A program made the translations under genes and the position numbers. Shown one piece after another: positions 42,014 through 51,082 of a stretch of 64,000 nucleotides of DNA (the first letter of the stretch is position 1; each line of letters begins with the position of its first letter). Source of the DNA: Chryseobacterium sediminis (GTDB lineage: Bacteria; Bacteroidota; Bacteroidia; Flavobacteriales; Weeksellaceae); contig NZ_VUNZ01000006.1 in assembly GCF_008386505.1 (NCBI RefSeq), positions 92,776-156,775 on the forward strand. The letters are read 5' to 3'. Under the pieces are notes generated by a model, which saw only the letters and a program-made list of their open reading frames with translations, made no database searches and was not told the origin of the DNA.

Positions 42014-42457
42014 ATGAGAACAAAAAAATTCACAGATATTCATATAGGTACTATGATCAGGGATCGTATTTCAGAATGTGGAGTTGAAATGCACCGCATG
42101 TGCAATTTTTTTAATTGTGGAGAAAATGAAATAGAGGAGATGTATTCTCAGAAAAGTTTTGATTCTGAAATCTTATTGAAGTGGTCCAAACTATTACAAT
42201 ATGATTTTTTTAGAGTTTATTCTATGCATCTTATTCTTTATTCTCCACCTTGTTCTTTAAGTCCCAATAATAATGCAGACAGTAAACTGCCAAAGTTTAG
42301 GAAAAATGTATATACTCAGGAAATGATAGAATTTATTCTTGAGCTTATAGAAAATAAAGAAAAAACAAAATTACAGATCATAGAAGAATACGGAATTCCT
42401 AAAACGACTTTATTTAAATGGATTACTAAATATAATGAAACAAGAACCTCTCATTAA
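42014..42457 (+). CDS. Helix-turn-helix protein with transposase-type C-terminal HTH
   Basis: 147 residues in two parts. The N-terminal half (HIGTMIRDRISECGVEMHRM, then GENEIEEMYSQKSFD and LLKWSKLLQYDFFRVY) resembles an XRE-like DNA-binding unit. The C-terminal 60 residues (YTQEMIEFILELIENKEKTK, then IPKTTLFKWITKYN) are an HTH of the transposase/Tc1 type. Pairs of such proteins occur in Chryseobacterium and Elizabethkingia without any transposase catalytic domain. It is 13 bases after a terminator and starts a two-gene unit. It could be a regulator domesticated from a mobile element. No inverted repeats typical of an IS bound it. Confidence 0.65.
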   Translation: MRTKKFTDIHIGTMIRDRISECGVEMHRMCNFFNCGENEIEEMYSQKSFDSEILLKWSKLLQYDFFRVYSMHLILYSPPCSLSPNNNADSKLPKFRKNVYTQEMIEFILELIENKEKTKLQIIEEYGIPKTTLFKWITKYNETRTSH

Positions 42458-42529
42458 TTTCCAGTTGTAGGTTTATCTGAAAAATTTCTTAATCCAGCAC
42501 CAAAATAACACTAACAAATATGAAAAAAA

Positions 42530-42856
42530 ATGAAAAAATCCCAGCCTAACTATAAAAAGATTTATAGAGATATTATTCTTAAAAAATATCCTGAAAAAAT
42601 GAATATATGTAAGTTGATATTGGAGAAAACAAATTTCTCAATGCTTGATGTTATTAATATTAATAATATGATATTCGGTACAAATAATAAAGACATATTG
42701 ATTAATAATCAAAAGTTTAAGTCATATGACGAGTCTACCGTATTGTATATTTTAGACTATCAGAGAAAAAACAGACTTAATAACAGCCAGGTTGCCAATC
42801 ATTTTAAGCTTAGCAGGAATAGTATAGCAAAATGGAAAAAAATATTCTCAGCTTAG
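42530..42856 (+). CDS. Small helix-turn-helix protein, partner of the upstream gene
   Basis: 108 residues. The N-terminus is basic (MKKSQPNYKKIYRDIILKKY) and the C-terminus ends in an HTH: DYQRKNRLNNSQVANHFKLS then RNSIAKWKKIF. It resembles the proteins commonly encoded next to transposase-type HTH genes in Weeksellaceae. The start ATG at 42530 follows an ATG at 42521 in another frame that gives a short peptide. A truncated second copy of its C-terminal 18 codons lies 216 bases further on, showing that the locus has been duplicated. Confidence 0.65.
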   Translation: MKKSQPNYKKIYRDIILKKYPEKMNICKLILEKTNFSMLDVININNMIFGTNNKDILINNQKFKSYDESTVLYILDYQRKNRLNNSQVANHFKLSRNSIAKWKKIFSA

Positions 42857-43215
42857 ACATATTCATAGAATTAATTGTAAAAAACATGTCATAATTTTTT
42901 TGGGTTGTTCCCCTTTATATGATATAGCATTTTATATTTTCATAAGTTTTATAATAAAGCAATGAGTATAAAGGGGTTAATTAATTTTACATGCATGACA
43001 GAAAAGTGCTATTGTCATTATAAGCTTAGCAGAAATAATATAGTGAAATGGGAAAATATTTTCAGATGAAGCATAACATATAGAATTAATTAAAGAAAGA
43101 TCATATCATAGTTCATATTAGTTGCCCTCCCCTATACAATATATATTGTTATTCATAAATGTTTGAGAAAACGATTGCTATAGGGGTTTTTTAATTACAC
43201 TTCATGCTAATGTTG
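42806..43215 (+). repeat. Imperfect tandem duplication of gene tail plus downstream hairpin
   Basis: The segment starting AAGCTTAGCAG at 42806 recurs at 43022 (offset 216) and includes the 3' end of the HTH gene, about 85 bases of AT-rich DNA and a long inverted repeat with CCCC/GGGG ends. In unit 1 CCCCTTTATA (42910-42919) pairs with TATAAAGGGG (42967-42976); in unit 2 CCCCTATA (43129-43136) pairs with TATAGGGG (43179-43186), which is followed by TTTTTT. The arms covary (TTT versus T; AAA versus A) while the pairing is kept. Confidence 0.65.
43013..43069 (+). pseudogene. Truncated second copy of the small HTH protein C-terminus
   Basis: The frame reads CHYKLSRNNIVKWENIFR and stops at 43067-43069, matching NHFKLSRNSIAKWKKIFSA of the gene ending at 42856. 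Only the last HTH helix pair remains. Confidence 0.6.
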
Positions 43216-43573
43216 ATATGAAAAAATTGATATTGATAGGAATGTGTTGTTTTTCTCACTATATGAAATATTTATAATACAGTATAAAAATTCTTACATA
43301 TTTTATATTAGCATTATTGCAATAACAAATGCAGAGGATTGATGGTTAAATAAAAACATTTAGGATTCATAATAAATTTTAATACGGACATTTTAGTTTC
43401 CAGAACGGGGTTATTGCAATAATTTTTTAAGAATGAGATTATACGATTGATAAAAAAAACTTTGAAAAACTGAAGAAAGAAGTAATTGTGCTTACAAACG
43501 GCTGAGAAGCTCATCCTATTCTCAGCCACTTTCTTCAAAAAAATATTAAAACTCTAAATAACCTTTTTATTTA
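43216..43573 (+). other. Non-coding stretch with a 9-bp hairpin
   Basis: About 360 AT-rich bases before the C1q-like gene. The only clear structure is GGCTGAGAA (43500-43508) with TTCTCAGCC (43519-43527), which lacks a strong T-tract on either strand. A 74-codon open stretch on the minus strand (43314-43538) contains this hairpin and has no family signature, so it is not called. Confidence 0.5.
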
Positions 43574-44260
43574 ATGAACTTCAAATTTTATTTTTTTGTA
43601 ATAGGGCTGTTCAGTTCTTTTTTTTATTGCCAGGTAGGTATCAATACATCAGATCCCACAGCAACCCTGGATGTGAATGGTAATACGAGAATAAGAACTG
43701 CGTTAGTTCTGCCAGACACGGAAAGTGCAAATAAGATTATGGCATTCGACAGCAATAATCTTGTTAGTACAATAGACCTAAACCGTATTTTTAGTAATTC
43801 CCCTAATGGGCAGACGATTATAAAAGGCTTGGGTGGAGCGGGTTTTTCTGTTTTGCCTTTAAGTTTATTATCCGGATGGCAGAAAGTGAGTTTCCCTGTA
43901 CTGGAAATTGATGAAGGATTAAATTTCAACAGCACCAATCAGGAATTTACGGCCCCGAAAACGGGAATTTATAATCTATATTTTTTCTTAGACATGGCTT
44001 CTCTTTCATCTGCTTCTACATTGGGAGCTGGAATTTTCAAAGTGGACGGTACAACAGGCATTACATCATTGCTTTCAGAAGAATCATTCTTAAATATAAG
44101 TGTACTGGGAATTAATGTTTCTTCACCTGTAAGAAAAACGCAAACTATTGTAAAACTTAATGCGGGAGACAAAATAGTTTTCGGGATGAAAGCCCCTTTA
44201 TTGGATATAGGATTATTTGCTAATTCTAAAGCATCATTTACAATTTGGAGAATGAAATAA
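43574..44260 (+). CDS. Secreted protein with adhesin-family N-terminus and C1q/TNF-like C-terminal domain
   Basis: 228 residues. A signal peptide ends FFYCQ, then VGINTSDPTATLDVNGNTRI, the same mature N-terminal motif as the adhesin-like genes at 39329 and 40426. The C-terminal 130 residues (FNSTNQEFTAPKTGIYNLYF, then KLNAGDKIVFGMKAPLL, ending ASFTIWRMK) have the F-x-A-P-x-x-G-x-Y pattern of C1q/TNF jelly-roll domains. It is a likely surface or secreted trimeric protein. No sorting domain for T9SS is seen. It is a more distant member of the family and intact. Confidence 0.75.
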   Translation: MNFKFYFFVIGLFSSFFYCQVGINTSDPTATLDVNGNTRIRTALVLPDTESANKIMAFDSNNLVSTIDLNRIFSNSPNGQTIIKGLGGAGFSVLPLSLLSGWQKVSFPVLEIDEGLNFNSTNQEFTAPKTGIYNLYFFLDMASLSSASTLGAGIFKVDGTTGITSLLSEESFLNISVLGINVSSPVRKTQTIVKLNAGDKIVFGMKAPLLDIGLFANSKASFTIWRMK

Positions 44261-44412
44261 TCAGTATATTATTATTTTGTATGAATCAGATTGTCAGTTG
44301 TATTTTTTATTACAATTTTTAATGTAAAAACATTAGTAAAATTATTAATTTTATTTTTGTCATTGGAAATCCGGTTTTTAAGGAGTGGCAGTGAAATAAA
44401 CTACAATATTTA

Positions 44413-44443
44413 TTTGCGGAAAACAAAAAAATCTCTATCTTTG
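44413..44443 (+). promoter_or_regulatory. Promoter of the tRNA-Asp at 44459
   Basis: TTTG (44413-44416), a 19-base spacer and TATCTTTG (44436-44443): perfect agreement with the Bacteroidota consensus. The tRNA starts 15 bases later. Confidence 0.85.
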
Positions 44444-44458
44444 CCCCACTTAAAAATT

Positions 44459-44532
44459 GATCCGGTAGTTCAGCTGGTTAGAATGCCGCCCTGTCACGGC
44501 GGAGGTCGCGGGTTCGAGTCCCGTCCGGATCG
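44459..44532 (+). tRNA. tRNA-Asp (GTC), fourth copy
   Basis: All 74 bases are identical to the copies at 35668-35954. It has its own promoter and terminator. It lies at the border between the adhesin/HTH region and the polysaccharide cluster. Confidence 0.97.
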
Positions 44533-44555
44533 CAACTATAATATGAAAGTAGTAT

Positions 44556-44590
44556 AAAATACTGTAAAATATGTTTTACAGTATTTTTTT
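44556..44590 (+). terminator. Terminator of the tRNA-Asp at 44459
   Basis: AAAATACTGTAAAA (44556-44569) pairs with TTTTACAGTATTTT (44574-44587) around TATG, followed by T. It is a homologue of the hairpin at 35979-36010, and the sequence just before it is also similar. Confidence 0.85.
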
Positions 44591-44837
44591 TGTTATAAAG
44601 TGTGGAAATTGATCAGGTGTAAAAATTGGATGGAAAATAACATCCGTATATCCCGGTCGGTTTATGGTCCTTTTTAATAGTTTTATTTTTAGAATTTTGT
44701 CTCAAAATGTTAATTTATATTTGAATAAAAATTAACATGCAGTATTAAAAATATTAATAATAATTATTACCTTCGCCCAATAATAAAAGCCACCGAATGT
44801 TGAATTAATGGAAATGATATTTTAGGTTTATTTGTAT

Positions 44838-46751
44838 ATGGGGGACATTTTTAAAATCAGGGAGTTAAGGTATATACCCAGGTGGTCGGTTTTTTTTATC
44901 GACATTTCAGTTATTTTCTTTTCTGTTTTAATTTCATATTTGTTCTTAAAAAGTCTGGAGGTAAAACTTAACTTTATTGAGTATCAAAATGAAAAAATAT
45001 TTTCAGTAATTGTTGTTAATATTCTATTTATACTTCTGTTCAAAACATATGCGGGAATCATAAGACACTCTACTTTTTTTGATTTTTGTAAAATTTTGTG
45101 GTCTTCGGGTAGTGCCCTTATTGTATTACTGGGACTGAATTTTATATCTGGACTGGCATTGGGTAAACCTGTTTTTTTATATCCGGTTCTGTTTTTATTT
45201 TTCTTTATTTCTATTTTTCTGATGTTCTTTTTCAGAATGATAACCAAACAGTTTTTCTCTATATTTATGAATTCTAAGGATATTCCATCTAAAGAAAGGG
45301 TTGCTGTTGTAGGAATAGGGGAGGCTTCTGTTTCATTAGCGAATGCCATTATTCACAATCCTGATCACCCATACCAGCTGGCAGGATTTCTTAGTGCCAG
45401 ATCAGATTCTAAGAAAGCGATGCTGTTAGGTCATAAGATTTATAATAAAAAGCAATTTCTTAAAAATAATAATCTAAGAGAACAGTTTGATGCCGTTTTG
45501 ATCAAAGATATGATGACAAAACGGGAAATGGAAGAATGGACAGCTCTTGCATTGAACAATGGATTGAAAGTTTTAAAAGCACCTGTGGCCAGCATAATAA
45601 AAGAAGATGAGGTTGTAAAAGGCATCCGACCGCTTAAGATTGAAGATTTACTCAATCGTCCAGCCATTAAAATAGAGTGTGAACAGGTAAAGAGTTTCCA
45701 TGTTAATAAAACCATTTTAGTAACCGGAGGCGCCGGGTCTATAGGAAGTGAAATTGTAAGACAGGTTGCTCAATTGAATGCTTCGCTTATTGTGATAGTT
45801 GACCAGGCAGAATCTCCTTTATATGAACTGCAGCTTGAATTATTGGAGAAATTCCCAAACCAAAGATTCAAATTTGTATTGGCGGATATTTCAAACTACT
45901 CCAGAATTGAAAAACTGTTTGATGATCATCAGTTTTCGATAGTTTATCATGCTGCGGCATACAAACATGTACCTTTAATAGAAGATAATCCTCATGAAGC
46001 TATTTTTGTGAATATTGGAGGAACTAAAAACTTGGCTCTTTTATCAAAGAAATATAACGTTAATCGTTTTGTGATGGTATCTACGGATAAAGCTGTAAAC
46101 CCAACAAACGTAATGGGAGCTTCTAAAAGGGCTGCTGAACTTTTTGTACAGTCATTGCAGAATTCTCCGGAAAACACAACAAAATTTATTACAACGCGTT
46201 TTGGAAATGTCCTTGGTTCCAATGGGTCTGTAATACCGCATTTCAAAAAACAAATTGAAAAAGGAGGTCCGGTTACGATTACTCATCCTGATATTATACG
46301 TTATTTTATGACTATTCCGGAAGCTTGCGAATTGGTACTTCAGGCAGGAACAATGGGACAGGGAGGTGAGATTTATGTTTTTGATATGGGTAAACCGGTT
46401 AAAATCCTGGATTTAGCGGAAAGAATGATAAAACTATCAGGATATACTCCGGGTGTTGATATTAAAATTGATTTTATAGGCTTACGACCTGGTGAAAAGT
46501 TATATGAAGAGCTTTTAACTGATAACTCCACGACTATTCCTACCCATCATGAGAAAATTATGATATCCAGAGATCCATTGATGGAGTTTGAAGATATAGA
46601 AACTTTGTGTCAGCAAATTATTCTGTCAGCAATGAATAAAGACAGTTTACAAATCGTAAAAATATTAAAAATCATTGTGCCGGAATTTATAAGCAATAAT
46701 TCGGAATTTGAAATTCTGGATAAAATATCTGAGCATGAAGCATATGGGTAA
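44838..46751 (+). CDS. FlaA1/CapD-type nucleoside-diphosphate-sugar 4,6-dehydratase, membrane bound
   Basis: 637 residues. Four membrane helices (about residue 15-130), a linker CoA-binding-like domain (VAVVGIGEASVS), then an SDR domain with TGGAGSIGSE (from T296), STDKAVNPTNVMGASKRAAE and RPGEKLYEEL. The usual Tyr of Y-x-x-x-K is Met (M-G-A-S-K), as in the FlaA1/PglF/WbpM group. It is expected to make a UDP-4-keto-6-deoxy-HexNAc for the polysaccharide. Start ATG 44838 is used; a TTG six bases upstream in the same frame is a less likely alternative. First gene of the cluster, with a near-consensus -7 (TACCTTCG at 44768-44775). Confidence 0.9.
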   Translation: MGDIFKIRELRYIPRWSVFFIDISVIFFSVLISYLFLKSLEVKLNFIEYQNEKIFSVIVVNILFILLFKTYAGIIRHSTFFDFCKILWSSGSALIVLLGLNFISGLALGKPVFLYPVLFLFFFISIFLMFFFRMITKQFFSIFMNSKDIPSKERVAVVGIGEASVSLANAIIHNPDHPYQLAGFLSARSDSKKAMLLGHKIYNKKQFLKNNNLREQFDAVLIKDMMTKREMEEWTALALNNGLKVLKAPVASIIKEDEVVKGIRPLKIEDLLNRPAIKIECEQVKSFHVNKTILVTGGAGSIGSEIVRQVAQLNASLIVIVDQAESPLYELQLELLEKFPNQRFKFVLADISNYSRIEKLFDDHQFSIVYHAAAYKHVPLIEDNPHEAIFVNIGGTKNLALLSKKYNVNRFVMVSTDKAVNPTNVMGASKRAAELFVQSLQNSPENTTKFITTRFGNVLGSNGSVIPHFKKQIEKGGPVTITHPDIIRYFMTIPEACELVLQAGTMGQGGEIYVFDMGKPVKILDLAERMIKLSGYTPGVDIKIDFIGLRPGEKLYEELLTDNSTTIPTHHEKIMISRDPLMEFEDIETLCQQIILSAMNKDSLQIVKILKIIVPEFISNNSEFEILDKISEHEAYG

Positions 46752-46953
46752 ATTATATGAATGAAATCAATAAAAAAAGTAGTTGAAAATAATAATTTTC
46801 GTTATTTTGTTTTTAAACGGAATGAAAATTGCTAGAAAAAGAATTGATCTAAATATAGGGAATTAAATACGCTTCACATAAGTGAAAAACTAATACCATT
46901 GTAACTTAAATAAAATTGAAGTTAACTCAAGTAGACTTAGAATAAAAAAACAT

Positions 46954-47745
46954 ATGAATAAAACTATTATTACATATATAATATTGTTATCGGTTATGTT
47001 ATTATCATGCAGACCGAAACAGAATATGGTATATATGTCAAAACATAATATGGAAGAGGAGGTTGCAAAAGCAAAGTTTCAGGGTTTGCATATTCAGGAA
47101 GGGGATGTACTTCTCATTCTTGTTTCTGCACTGGATGAAGTTGCTGTAAAACCTTTCAATCTTAATACGGTTAATAAAGTAGGGAGTGTATCAACGACAG
47201 GTAGTAATCAGTATTCGCAACCAAGTGAATATTTAGTGAATGAAGAAGGATATATTTCTTTTCCGGTTTTGGGGAATGTATATAGTAAAGGAATGACACA
47301 GGTTCAGCTAAAGCAGGAGCTTGAAACCCGCCTGAAGAGATACCTTACAGATCCATTGGTAACCATTACTCTGAAAAATTTCAATGTAAGTATTTTAGGT
47401 GAAGTGAAAGTTCCGGGGCAGAAAGAAAGTGTTTCGCAAAAAATTAATATTTTTCAGGCTCTTGGTCTTGCGGGCGATATGACGGATTTTGGAGACCGTA
47501 CGAATGTAAAGCTTATCCGTACAGACGATAGCGGTGCAGACCAAATTGTTCAAATTGATCTTACCAGATCGGATATTGTGAGTTCGCCGTACTATTATAT
47601 GAAACAGAATGACATATTATATGTACAGCCGGACAAAAACAAGCAGGTTCAGGCTAACTCGAATCCAAACAGAGCCCTTACATTCCAGATCATAGGTGCA
47701 TTACTGACAGCTGGTACACTTATTATTGCTTTAACACGACGATAA
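46954..47745 (+). CDS. Polysaccharide export lipoprotein, Wza-like
   Basis: 263 residues. A lipoprotein signal with Cys in MLLSCRPKQN, then a polysaccharide export (Poly_export) domain containing LHIQEGDVLLILV and YLVNEEGYISFPVLGNVYSK, and SLBB parts with NVSILGEVKVPGQ. A C-terminal hydrophobic helix (FQIIGALLTAGTLIIAL) is typical for outer-membrane Wza in Bacteroidota. It forms the outer-membrane channel for capsule or exopolysaccharide. It is followed 3 bases later by the Wzc-like kinase, its functional partner. Confidence 0.92.
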   Translation: MNKTIITYIILLSVMLLSCRPKQNMVYMSKHNMEEEVAKAKFQGLHIQEGDVLLILVSALDEVAVKPFNLNTVNKVGSVSTTGSNQYSQPSEYLVNEEGYISFPVLGNVYSKGMTQVQLKQELETRLKRYLTDPLVTITLKNFNVSILGEVKVPGQKESVSQKINIFQALGLAGDMTDFGDRTNVKLIRTDDSGADQIVQIDLTRSDIVSSPYYYMKQNDILYVQPDKNKQVQANSNPNRALTFQIIGALLTAGTLIIALTRR

Positions 47746-47748
47746 AAT

Positions 47749-50085
47749 ATGCAGCAGAAAGAACTTCAACCAAAGGAGGAAAAATTAAACTTAAAGAAAG
47801 CCATTTTAAAATATCTTTATAAATGGCCATGGTTTGTAGCCTCTATTATAATCTGTGTAGCCGTTGCTTTTATTTATCTAAGGTATAGCATTCCTAAATA
47901 TCAGTCAAAAACTACCCTTAAATTCGATAAAAAACAAAATGACCTTACTTCTGCTCTAGCTGATCTTGATAATCTTGGGATAGGCCTGGGGAATTCTGAT
48001 GAACTGAAAGGTGAAGCCGCAATTGTTAATTCGCGGCCGTTATTGATGCAGGTTGTACAAAATCTTAACCTCAATGTAGAATATTTCAGTGCAGGAGATA
48101 TTAAAGATTCGCAGTTATTTGGTAGAGCGCCTATTACAGCAAAGGTATTGAGCTATACTAAAGAAAAATTTGTCAAAGTTGAATATACATTAACGGATTT
48201 AAAAGGAGACCAATTTATACTTCACAGTGCAAAGAAGAAGGATGTTAAGGGAAAATTTAATGCTCCTGTAGCGTTGGATTTTGGAACTGTTGTATTTCAA
48301 AGAAATTCAGACTTTGCTGTTAAGTCAAACTATAAAGTTGCTTTTTCAAGCCCAATTGAGAAAATAAAAAAACTGGAAAAAACAATCCAGATCAATATTC
48401 CTGATGAAAAGGCGATGTTGATGGAAATCAGCCTTGTAGGATCACTTCCTGAAAAGTCTGAAGCTATTCTTAATGAGGTAACAAAACAATATAATCTGGA
48501 TGGCCAGAGAGATAAAAATTTACAGGCCCAGAATACTCAGGAATTTATTGATAAGAGATTGGAGGTGATAACCAAAGATCTTTCCGGGGTAGAAAACCAG
48601 AAAGAGGATTTCCAGAATCGTAACCGTATTGTAGATTTACAAGCACAGGCGGAACTGGCATTACAGAATACAAGTGAAAATACTAAAGTTCTTCTTCAGC
48701 AGCAGGCTCAGTTGGATCTTCTGAATTCTCTTTCAGGCGAGGCTTCAAAAGGTAATAATCAGCTTATGCCATCTAATCTTGGACTGAATCCTTCACTGGA
48801 GCAATCTATATCTCAGTATAACTCATTAATTATCAGTAGAAATAAAACCCTGAAGCAGGCTACTAACGAAAACCCTGCTGTTATAGAAATGAACAGGGAA
48901 ATTGCTTCTTTAAAGGAAGTTATACGTGATAATATCAATGAGCAAAAACAGACGGTACAAATAGGTATTTCTCAACTGCAGAATCAAATCAAGACCAATA
49001 ATAATGTGATTGAAAAGGTTCCGGGGCAGTCTAAAGTATACAGAGGGATTGAACGTCAGCAAAATCTTAAAGAACAGTTATTCTTGTTCCTTCTTCAAAA
49101 AAGAGAGGAAAACGCGATTAATCTTTCAGTAGATGTTCCAAAAGCAAAAATTGTAAACCCTGCATTTACGGAAGATATTCCGGTATCGCCTAAAAAAGAG
49201 ATCATTCTTCCAGGTGCTTTACTACTGGGAATTTTAATTCCTTTTGGTATATTCTATCTATTATTCATTTTGGATGATAAAATATACAGCAGAGAAGATA
49301 TTAAAGAACGTTCAGGACTTGGTGTACTGGTGGATATTCCTTCTCTTACAGATTCGGAAAACCATTTGGTGCAGAAGAACGACTTCTCAGAGTTGGCTGA
49401 AGCCTTCAGAGTACTGGTTTCCAACTTAAAATTTGTGTTGCCGGTAAAAGATACAGCCAAAGTGGTTATGGTAACTTCTTCCGTAAAAGGAGAAGGGAAA
49501 ACTTTGGTATCAGTGAATCTTGCCCTTACCATTGCCAATAAAAATGCAAGAGCGCTTCTGATTGGTTCAGATATCAGGAATCCTCAGATTCAGAGATATG
49601 ACAGTGAGCCTGTTAAAAGAAAGGGGCTTACAGAGTTTTTATATGATGAGTCCGTAAAGGTAGAAGAGCTTATTCATACCTCAACAACGAATCCTTCATG
49701 TGACGTTATCTATGCCGGAGCTATTCCTCCCAACCCTCAGGAATTGTTGTCTAACGGACGTTACCAAAAGCTTATCGAACAGATGTCTTCTCAGTATACT
49801 TATATTATTATTGACTCTGCACCGCTAATGCTGGTTTCTGATACATTAAGTATTGCAGATACAGCCGATGCGACATTGTATGTGGTACGATCAGGAGTAT
49901 CAAAAAATATACTGTTAGATTTCGCCAACGATTTGGTGAGAGATTCAAAACTATCCAATGTATCCTTTGTGATTAATGATGTTTCAAGACGAGCAGGTGG
50001 ATATGGATACAACTATAGCTATGGTTATGGTTACAGCCAGACGAAAGACAAAAAAAGTTGGTGGAGTAAAATTTTCAAATCATAG
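47749..50085 (+). CDS. Polysaccharide co-polymerase tyrosine autokinase, Wzc-like
   Basis: 778 residues. An N-terminal Wzz segment with membrane helix 1 (WFVASIIICVAVAFIYL), a long periplasmic coiled-coil region, GNVR-like part and second helix (LLLGILIPFGIFYLLFIL), then the cytoplasmic BY-kinase: Walker A SSVKGEGKTLVS (about residue 580), Walker A' YIIIDSAPLML and a Tyr-rich tail with GGYGYNYSYGYGYSQ. The tail is the autophosphorylation cluster that controls polymerisation. Acts with Wza and Wzy to set chain length and drive export. A separate low-molecular-weight phosphatase is not visible nearby. Confidence 0.93.
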   Translation: MQQKELQPKEEKLNLKKAILKYLYKWPWFVASIIICVAVAFIYLRYSIPKYQSKTTLKFDKKQNDLTSALADLDNLGIGLGNSDELKGEAAIVNSRPLLMQVVQNLNLNVEYFSAGDIKDSQLFGRAPITAKVLSYTKEKFVKVEYTLTDLKGDQFILHSAKKKDVKGKFNAPVALDFGTVVFQRNSDFAVKSNYKVAFSSPIEKIKKLEKTIQINIPDEKAMLMEISLVGSLPEKSEAILNEVTKQYNLDGQRDKNLQAQNTQEFIDKRLEVITKDLSGVENQKEDFQNRNRIVDLQAQAELALQNTSENTKVLLQQQAQLDLLNSLSGEASKGNNQLMPSNLGLNPSLEQSISQYNSLIISRNKTLKQATNENPAVIEMNREIASLKEVIRDNINEQKQTVQIGISQLQNQIKTNNNVIEKVPGQSKVYRGIERQQNLKEQLFLFLLQKREENAINLSVDVPKAKIVNPAFTEDIPVSPKKEIILPGALLLGILIPFGIFYLLFILDDKIYSREDIKERSGLGVLVDIPSLTDSENHLVQKNDFSELAEAFRVLVSNLKFVLPVKDTAKVVMVTSSVKGEGKTLVSVNLALTIANKNARALLIGSDIRNPQIQRYDSEPVKRKGLTEFLYDESVKVEELIHTSTTNPSCDVIYAGAIPPNPQELLSNGRYQKLIEQMSSQYTYIIIDSAPLMLVSDTLSIADTADATLYVVRSGVSKNILLDFANDLVRDSKLSNVSFVINDVSRRAGGYGYNYSYGYGYSQTKDKKSWWSKIFKS

Positions 50086-50092
50086 AATAGAA

Positions 50093-51061
50093 ATGAATAA
50101 AATTTTAATTACAGGTGGAGCGGGTTTTATTGGCTCTAACTTAACGGAGTATTTTTTAAATAAGGGTTATGAGGTAGTGTGCTTAGACAATTTTGCAACA
50201 GGACACCGTCATAATATTGCACCTTTCCTTGAAAATCCGAACTATAAACTCATTGAAGGGGATATCCGTGATTTGGAAGTTTGTCAGAAGGCGGTGGAAA
50301 ATGTAGATTATATTCTGCACCAGGCTGCACTCGGTTCAGTTCCAAGATCTATTAAGGATCCTATTACAAGTAATGATGTGAATGTATCAGGGTTTCTGAA
50401 TATGCTTATTGCTGCCCGCGATGCTAACGTAAAACGCTTTGTATACGCTGCTTCATCTTCTACTTACGGAGATTCAGAATCATTACCTAAGGTGGAGGAT
50501 GTAATTGGAAAACCCCTGTCACCCTATGCGATCACTAAGTATGTAAATGAATTATATGCTGATGTATTCGGGAAAACTTACGGGATGAAGTGTATTGGAC
50601 TGAGATATTTCAATGTATTTGGGAGAAGACAGGATCCGAACGGGGCTTATGCTGCTGTAATTCCTTTATTCGTAAAACAGTTAATCAATCACGAATCTCC
50701 TACTATCAACGGAACAGGAGACTACTCACGTGATTTTACCTATATTGACAACGTTATTCAGATGAATGAGCTGGCTATGCTTACTGAAAACCCTGAAGCA
50801 GTGAACACTGTTTATAATACTGCAGTAGGAGACCGTACCACATTGAATGATCTGGTAGGATATCTTAAAAAGTATTTAAGTGAATTCGATGGAAAGATTG
50901 GTGAAGTAGATGTTATTCATGGTCCAAACAGAGTTGGAGATATCCCTCACTCTTTGGCATCTGTTGAAAAAGCAGAAAAATTATTAGGTTATAAGCCAAG
51001 CCATACGATAGAAAAAGGATTAAAAGAAGCTATCAGCTGGTATTGGGAAAATTTAAAATAA
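50093..51061 (+). CDS. UDP-GlcNAc 4-epimerase, WbpP/TviC-like
   Basis: 322 residues, extended SDR. NAD-binding ITGGAGFIGSNL, AALGSVPRSIKDP, the catalytic AASSSTYGD and YAITKYVNE (Y-x-x-x-K), and RYFNVFGRRQDPNG. The ALGSVPRS/DP segment is characteristic of WbpP/TviC enzymes that interconvert UDP-GlcNAc and UDP-GalNAc or their uronic acids. The ATG at 50093 is chosen because the longer frame starting at 49976 runs through the end of the kinase gene. It precedes the nucleotide-sugar dehydrogenase gene, and the pair should make UDP-GalNAcA or similar. Confidence 0.88.
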   Translation: MNKILITGGAGFIGSNLTEYFLNKGYEVVCLDNFATGHRHNIAPFLENPNYKLIEGDIRDLEVCQKAVENVDYILHQAALGSVPRSIKDPITSNDVNVSGFLNMLIAARDANVKRFVYAASSSTYGDSESLPKVEDVIGKPLSPYAITKYVNELYADVFGKTYGMKCIGLRYFNVFGRRQDPNGAYAAVIPLFVKQLINHESPTINGTGDYSRDFTYIDNVIQMNELAMLTENPEAVNTVYNTAVGDRTTLNDLVGYLKKYLSEFDGKIGEVDVIHGPNRVGDIPHSLASVEKAEKLLGYKPSHTIEKGLKEAISWYWENLK

Positions 51062-51082
51062 ATAAGCTTAAATTGATTCTTT

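Noticed and set aside
42014..42856. Insertion sequence
   Set aside because: The HTH genes lack a DDE or other transposase catalytic domain, and no terminal inverted repeats or target-site duplications were seen.
43314..43538. 74-codon open stretch on the minus strand
   Set aside because: It spans a hairpin, shows no promoter or motif, and is rich in Phe/Ile from A/T runs; judged chance.
44291..44557. Open stretch of 88 codons on the plus strand
   Set aside because: It covers the tRNA-Asp and its promoter, so it is a chance reading.
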